A DNA stretch of 33,741 nt, taken from Planctomycetota bacterium. Its GTDB lineage: Bacteria > Planctomycetota > Brocadiia > Brocadiales > Brocadiaceae. The position numbers and the translations under genes were made by a program. How positions within the stretch are numbered: position 1 is the stretch's first letter; every line of letters starts with the position of its first letter. Of the stretch, positions 31,048 through 33,741 are shown piece after piece. The notes beneath the pieces are model-generated. The model was not told the origin of the DNA. It ran no database searches and saw nothing but the letters and a program-made list of their open reading frames with translations. Location of the stretch: positions 1-33,741 of the forward strand of contig VGXV01000034.1 of the NCBI GenBank assembly GCA_016873165.1, given 5' to 3'.

Positions 31048-31761
31048 CTATTTTCTCAAGATCAGCACACCTGCTGTCAATTTTTTGTTTGCATCAAAAA
31101 TCTTTGTTAATCGGGCATTTACTTTTAACGATGCCTGGCCGCCGGAGAGGGTTATCTGGAAATCCGTATTTTTTTCCTGTGCGTTTGCAAGCACATCAAT
31201 GGCTGTTGACAATTCCATTTGTGAAAGATAGGCAAGGATATCCTTTTGTTCTGTTTCAGGGATGTGCAGTAGTTCTCTGGCAGTCTGATTAATATTTTTA
31301 ATTTCCCACTGCCCGTTAACAACAACAACACCTTCTCCCACATTTGACAATATTGCATCGAGTATTCCGTTTTCATCCGTCCTGACCGCAGCGGGTCTTG
31401 TGCGAAGCAAAGATTTTACTCTGGCAAGGAGTTCTGTTTTATTGAAAGGCTTGCTGATAAAATCATCCGCCCCGGCCTCTATTCCTTTAATACGGTCATC
31501 CATTTCATGCAAGGCGGTAATCATTACTATAGGGAGGTTTTTTGTCGCTTCCTCCGCTCGTAATTTTGTGCAAACTTCATATCCGGTAATCTTCGGCATC
31601 ATTACGTCAAGCAGGATTAAATCCGGGTTCTCCGTTTTTGCCTTATGTAAAGCCTCTTCACCATCATATGCCTCGATGACGTCATATTTGGCAGAGGTTA
31701 AAATAACTCTTAATAATTTGACATTTTGTGTAATGTCATCAGCAACCAGTATTTTTGCCAT
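31048..31761 (-). CDS. Response regulator with a PAS domain
   Basis: This 237-residue cytoplasmic protein has an N-terminal receiver domain with acidic pocket Asp8/Asp9, phospho-acceptor Asp52 (LILLDVMMP), Thr82 (MITA) and Lys104 (SKPF). A C-terminal PAS domain begins at about residue 130 (GILDAILSNVGEGVVVVNGQWEIKNINQTA). It has no DNA-binding, GGDEF or kinase output, so it probably signals through protein contacts or as a sensor relay. No histidine kinase is adjacent; it is an orphan here. The upstream region to about 31950 is very AT-rich. Confidence 0.87.
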   Translation of the reverse strand: MAKILVADDITQNVKLLRVILTSAKYDVIEAYDGEEALHKAKTENPDLILLDVMMPKITGYEVCTKLRAEEATKNLPIVMITALHEMDDRIKGIEAGADDFISKPFNKTELLARVKSLLRTRPAAVRTDENGILDAILSNVGEGVVVVNGQWEIKNINQTARELLHIPETEQKDILAYLSQMELSTAIDVLANAQEKNTDFQITLSGGQASLKVNARLTKIFDANKKLTAGVLILRK

Positions 31762-31896
31762 AGAATATCCGCGTTTCTCTTTCCGTTAAAAATATAATGA
31801 GTTATAGAATTCTAAATCTATTTGTATATTTTGTATAATACAATTAGTTAATATATTTTATAGTACATTTATTGCATAATAAAAAAGAATATTTTA

Positions 31897-31932
31897 GTAA
31901 CACTTTAGTTTTTTGAAAAACTAAAGTGTTAC
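31897..31932. terminator. 16-bp perfect hairpin, possible bidirectional terminator
   Basis: GTAACACTTTAGTTTT (31897-31912) and its exact complement (31917-31932) flank TTGA. The minus-strand exit has TAAAATATTCTTTTTT, and the plus-strand exit has ATATTTTAAAG. It lies between the relE remnant and the divergent response-regulator leader. A small palindromic insertion is the alternative. Confidence 0.45.
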
Positions 31933-31949
31933 ATATTTTAAAGTTTATT

Positions 31950-32114
31950 TTATAATGGTTTGGAATAGTATTGCCAGTATCCCTCAAATTTAATTATTGG
32001 CAGGTTGTCTTTGCGATGTCTACTGCGGTATAGCGTAATAATTTTTTGTTTTTCGTCAATGGCATAAATTATCCTAAAATCTCCTACACACAATCTGTAA
32101 TTGTTTTTCTTCCT
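31950..32114 (-). pseudogene. RelE/ParE-type toxin C-terminal remnant
   Basis: A minus-strand frame ending at TAA 31950-31952 encodes YRLCVGDFRIIYAIDEKQKI, then ITLYRSRHRKDN. This is the C-terminal beta-sheet and catalytic-arginine region of RelE/ParE toxins. Upstream a stop (TAA) interrupts the frame after a few codons, and the first half of the domain is missing. Its 5' end abuts and overlaps the tail of a restriction-enzyme remnant in another frame, so two decayed genes are fused here. Confidence 0.65.
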
Positions 32115-32577
32115 TTAACAACCTTAATTTCTTCTTCTGTTAATCCATACAGTTTATAAACTATTTCATTTATCACCTCATCTGTTGTCTGAATTCTGGT
32201 TTTTAATGGTTCGAGGACTGTCATGCTATGAACGAATTGCCTTTCCAGCATTCCTGCTTTTTTCAGTCTGATGGGTCTATGGATAGTTTGTTTTTGTTCT
32301 TTCTGAGGACTTCGAGGAGTTGATTGAAGTCGTGTTCATGATATTCCTTTATGGTGGTTTTATTTGCAAGATTATCAATCTCTGCACCGATTTCATGTTC
32401 AAACCACTTCAGAAAACACGTGATTTCCTCGATTTCCATTTTGTTCATTTCGATAATCTGCTTGACTAAATAGTCAAACAGATTCTTCACGGTGTTCCTA
32501 AGTGAAGCCTCTAAAACTGTCAGTAGGAAATATAGCCAAACAAATCTGATTTTCGAACATTCATATTTATATTGCAC
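32084..32577 (-). pseudogene. Type IIG restriction-modification enzyme C-terminal remnant
   Basis: Two frames together encode the C-terminus typical of Eco57I-like restriction-methyltransferases. The first frame (32577 to the stop at 32263) carries NLFDYLVKQIIEMNKMEIEE, FLKWFEHEIG and LLEVLRKNKNKLSIDPSD. After a one-base frame change at about 32264 the second frame gives LKKAGMLERQFVHSMTVLEP, IQTTDEVINEIVYKLYG and LTEEEIKVVKG, ending at TAG 32084-32086. The methylase and nuclease domains are absent. Homology seems to begin near 32499; the residues upstream are unlike the family. Confidence 0.6.
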
Positions 32578-32590
32578 AAGTCTTTTGATG

Positions 32591-32641
32591 CTTCGACTCC
32601 GCTCAGATGACTCGAACTGTCCACCCTGAGCGGAGTCGAAG
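32591..32641. repeat. Inverted repeat with 16-bp perfect arms
   Basis: CTTCGACTCCGCTCAG (32591-32606) and its exact complement (32626-32641) enclose 19 bases. The arm sequence is of a kind I have seen dispersed in several bacterial genomes. It lies just upstream of the restriction-enzyme remnant. The 235 bases after it (32642-32876) hold no gene I can support. Confidence 0.8.
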
Positions 32642-32876
32642 GGTTGAGTTTCTCAGTGAAATGAGGAACCTTTCGTATTCGGCAGAATATACGCTAATTG
32701 TTTTATTTACAAAAAAATCGGGAATGCTCCCGTTCCGCCTGACCCATTATACATTATAATTATATAGTAGCAACATGATAGGGCATAGCATGCCTGCCGA
32801 ATGAAGCCGCCATGTCCTGACGGTCACAAAGGGGGATGAAATAATCCACAAACATTACAGAGTTAAAATGTTGGTT

Positions 32877-33113
32877 TTATTCTTCTTTAACAACTTTGTC
32901 GCACAATTCTTTTCGCTTTGTCCTTAATTCTTTCAGCAACTTGCGTCCGGCAGCAGTGATTTTGTAATACTTGCGCACCGTCCTGCATGTGCAGGTTAAA
33001 AGACCAGCCTTTCACATTTTTTCCGGTGTCGGATACAGCATGCCTGGTCTGAGTTTATACCCATGCCTTCCGAGTTCCTTTATCAAACCGACAACCGACA
33101 CCAAAGACCTCCT
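32877..33113 (-). pseudogene. PadR-family regulator remnant with in-frame stop
   Basis: The minus-strand frame reads GLIKELGRHGYKLRPGMLYP, then TPEKM, a TGA stop at 33012-33014, then KAGLLTCTCRTVRKYYKITA and AGRKLLKELRTKRKEL to TAA 32877-32879. GLIxELxxHGYxLxPGxLYP and the RKYYxITxAGR wing are diagnostic for PadR winged helices. The TGA falls in the middle of the conserved LHxMExxGLL region, and the N-terminal helix is missing beyond a TAG at 33114-33116. Confidence 0.7.
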
Positions 33114-33148
33114 CTATTACAAATGGTTAGCGTGGCCCGATCCTCTTG

Positions 33149-33255
33149 TTATACTAAGTTGCATTCATACATAAACTAATATATAATATCCTCAGGTAAA
33201 TTTATTATCGGAGGATATTATATATTAGTTTATGTATGAATGCAACTTAGTATAA
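33149..33255. repeat. Perfect palindromic element with 45-bp arms
   Basis: The left arm 33149-33193 (begins TTATACTAAGTTGCATTC) is exactly complementary to the right arm 33211-33255 (ends GCAACTTAGTATAA), with a 17-base centre. The 107-bp unit looks like a MITE. The TA bases at each tip would suit a Tc1/IS630-type TA target, though this is inference. It ends 4 bases before the next small ORF. Confidence 0.9.
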
Positions 33256-33259
33256 ATCA

Positions 33260-33424
33260 ATGCATAAATCCATTAAGTATTTGATGTGGTGTCTGATATT
33301 CTTAACATTAATCGCAGTCTTAGTTCCTACTCATTTTTTCAACAACTCGAAATCTGAACTCGTTACAAATACAGAGCCTGCTGAGAGTCAGACACCGGCT
33401 AAAACAAATACTCAGCCCAAATAA
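33260..33424 (+). CDS. Small membrane protein, probable integron cassette ORF (54 aa)
   Basis: A 54-residue protein starts MHKSIKYLMWCLIFLTLIAV, giving one transmembrane helix or uncleaved signal, and ends in a polar Thr/Pro/Asn tail. It stops 8 bases before the R'' box of the attC-like site, which is where cassette ORFs normally end. No ribosome site is visible, and the palindromic element is immediately upstream. Function unknown. Confidence 0.5.
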   Translation: MHKSIKYLMWCLIFLTLIAVLVPTHFFNNSKSELVTNTEPAESQTPAKTNTQPK

Positions 33425-33432
33425 AAAATGAA

Positions 33433-33521
33433 ACATAACAACGGCATCGAGAGGGACGCGGGAATAGCTGTCGGAATTTTTCATATTTAGATTCCCGCGC
33501 CCCTCATGCTTGGCGTTAGGC
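33433..33521 (+). other. Integron attC-like recombination site
   Basis: The 89-base site has R'' = ACATAAC (33433-33439, one mismatch to RYYYAAC) and R' = GTTAGGC (33515-33521, full match to GTTRRRY). Between them the arms fold as one imperfect hairpin. GCAT-GAG-GGG-CGCGGGAAT on the left (33444-33465) pairs with the complement at 33491-33509, leaving three single extra bases, C33448, A33452 and A33456, on the left arm only. Such one-sided extrahelical bases are a hallmark of attC sites. The left arm text TAACAA...GAGAGGGAC is also close to VCR-type attC sequences. Expected cleavage lies after G33515. No integrase gene is in the window. Confidence 0.7.
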
Positions 33522-33530
33522 CATAACGAT

Positions 33531-33623
33531 ATGACAATCGACGATTTGCTTAAAATAACTCAAATCGCATTTTATATCACTGCTGGAACAGTTGCCATAT
33601 TGACATACATAAAACAGGGCTAA
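33531..33623 (+). CDS. Small membrane peptide, possible second cassette ORF (30 aa)
   Basis: A 30-codon frame encodes MTIDDLLKITQIAFYITAGT followed by VAILTYIKQG, one transmembrane helix. It starts 9 bases after the R' box, a typical position for a cassette ORF. No ribosome site is seen. Function unknown. Confidence 0.4.
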   Translation: MTIDDLLKITQIAFYITAGTVAILTYIKQG

Positions 33624-33671
33624 GTCAAATATAAATGTAAGCAAGGATAAACAAGAAAGATAAAGAAAAAA

Positions 33672-33700
33672 CTGACTTTTTCGGAATAAATTTTTTATAC
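33672..33700 (+). promoter_or_regulatory. Promoter near the right edge
   Basis: CTGACT (33672-33677), a 17-base spacer and TATACT (33695-33700). Transcription would start at about 33707, immediately before the ATG at 33708. Confidence 0.45.
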
Positions 33701-33707
33701 TGTTATT

Positions 33708-33741
33708 ATGAGCGATAAAGAGAGACGAAAAAGCACAGAAC
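33708..33741 (+). CDS. Start of an unidentified protein (partial)
   Basis: ATG at 33708 opens a frame MSDKERRKSTE that runs off the window. The -10 box ends 7 bases earlier and there is no ribosome site, so it would be read from a leaderless or nearly leaderless mRNA. It is too short to identify. Confidence 0.35.
   Translation, partial: MSDKERRKSTE

Noticed and set aside
32971-33174. 67-codon plus-strand frame near the right end
   Set aside because: Antisense to the PadR remnant and running into the palindromic element; no supporting signal.
33453-33509. Reading the 33433-33521 stem as an ordinary rho-independent terminator
   Set aside because: No T-run follows the stem, the arms carry one-sided single-base bulges, and core-site boxes lie at both ends, all of which fit attC better.
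1-33741. CRISPR array
   Set aside because: No regularly spaced direct repeats were found; the repeated units seen are isolated palindromes many kb apart.

Overview
The window looks like a chromosomal segment of an anammox-type planctomycete (Brocadiales: Kuenenia, Brocadia, Jettenia and relatives). This is inferred from the gene mix, not from a marker gene. The mix is AT-rich DNA, tandem MauG/CcpA-type di-heme peroxidases, the futalosine route to menaquinone (MqnE), exported S55 peptidase and beta-propeller proteins, an EPS-type NusG paralog with a MarR-like regulator, DapF and AnmK for peptidoglycan, and several dispersed palindromic repeats.

Layout. Bases 1-1800 are an accessory patch: the tail of an unknown gene, a DUF6883/DUF4926 pair, and a hicB antitoxin whose hicA partner survives only as a C-terminal scrap. 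A consensus promoter then leads to two tandem di-heme cytochrome c peroxidases (1816-4026). A minus-strand block (4262-8273) carries a metallo-beta-lactamase-fold hydrolase, an Fe-S old-yellow-enzyme reductase and mqnE. Bases 8642-9912 hold a SlyD-like FKBP, a tiny membrane ORF, an Ig-like lipoprotein and a CDGSH protein. XdhC (minus) diverges from a plus-strand run at 11293-16565: FAD oxidoreductase, UDP-glucuronate decarboxylase-like epimerase, Fe-S flavoprotein, phosphomannomutase with a Cys4 N-terminal extension, and an STN-like/HEAT-repeat exported protein. A structured leader at 16625-16735, which buries the Shine-Dalgarno in a 13-bp stem, precedes a NusG/UpxY-like antiterminator; a winged-helix regulator with a Rossmann-like second domain follows. 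Then come dapF, a LolA/LolB-like lipoprotein, convergent rpiB and tsaC, and an operon of an S55 (SpoIVB-family) peptidase plus a seven-bladed propeller protein.

After tRNA-Pro(CGG) the sequence turns accessory again: a palindromic repeat and a hicB broken by an exact 5-bp tandem duplication. A conserved stretch follows, with a secreted protein, an anmK operon behind a TPR lipoprotein, an amino-acid permease and a response regulator with a PAS domain. From about 31.9 kb to the end it is a graveyard plus cassette DNA: remnants of a RelE toxin, a type IIG restriction enzyme and a PadR regulator, a 16-bp-arm repeat, a 45-bp-arm perfect palindrome, and an integron-type attC site between two small ORFs.

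The observations most worth following are (1) the apparent attC site with cassette ORFs, (2) the S55 peptidase whose Ser and His motifs are in reversed order relative to SpoIVB, co-transcribed with an interrupted propeller and probably translated from a leaderless mRNA, (3) the SD-sequestering leader of the NusG-like gene next to a regulator that may sense a nucleotide or sugar nucleotide, and (4) the hicB gene disrupted by a reversible 5-bp duplication. All names come from reading motifs by eye; no database search was run.
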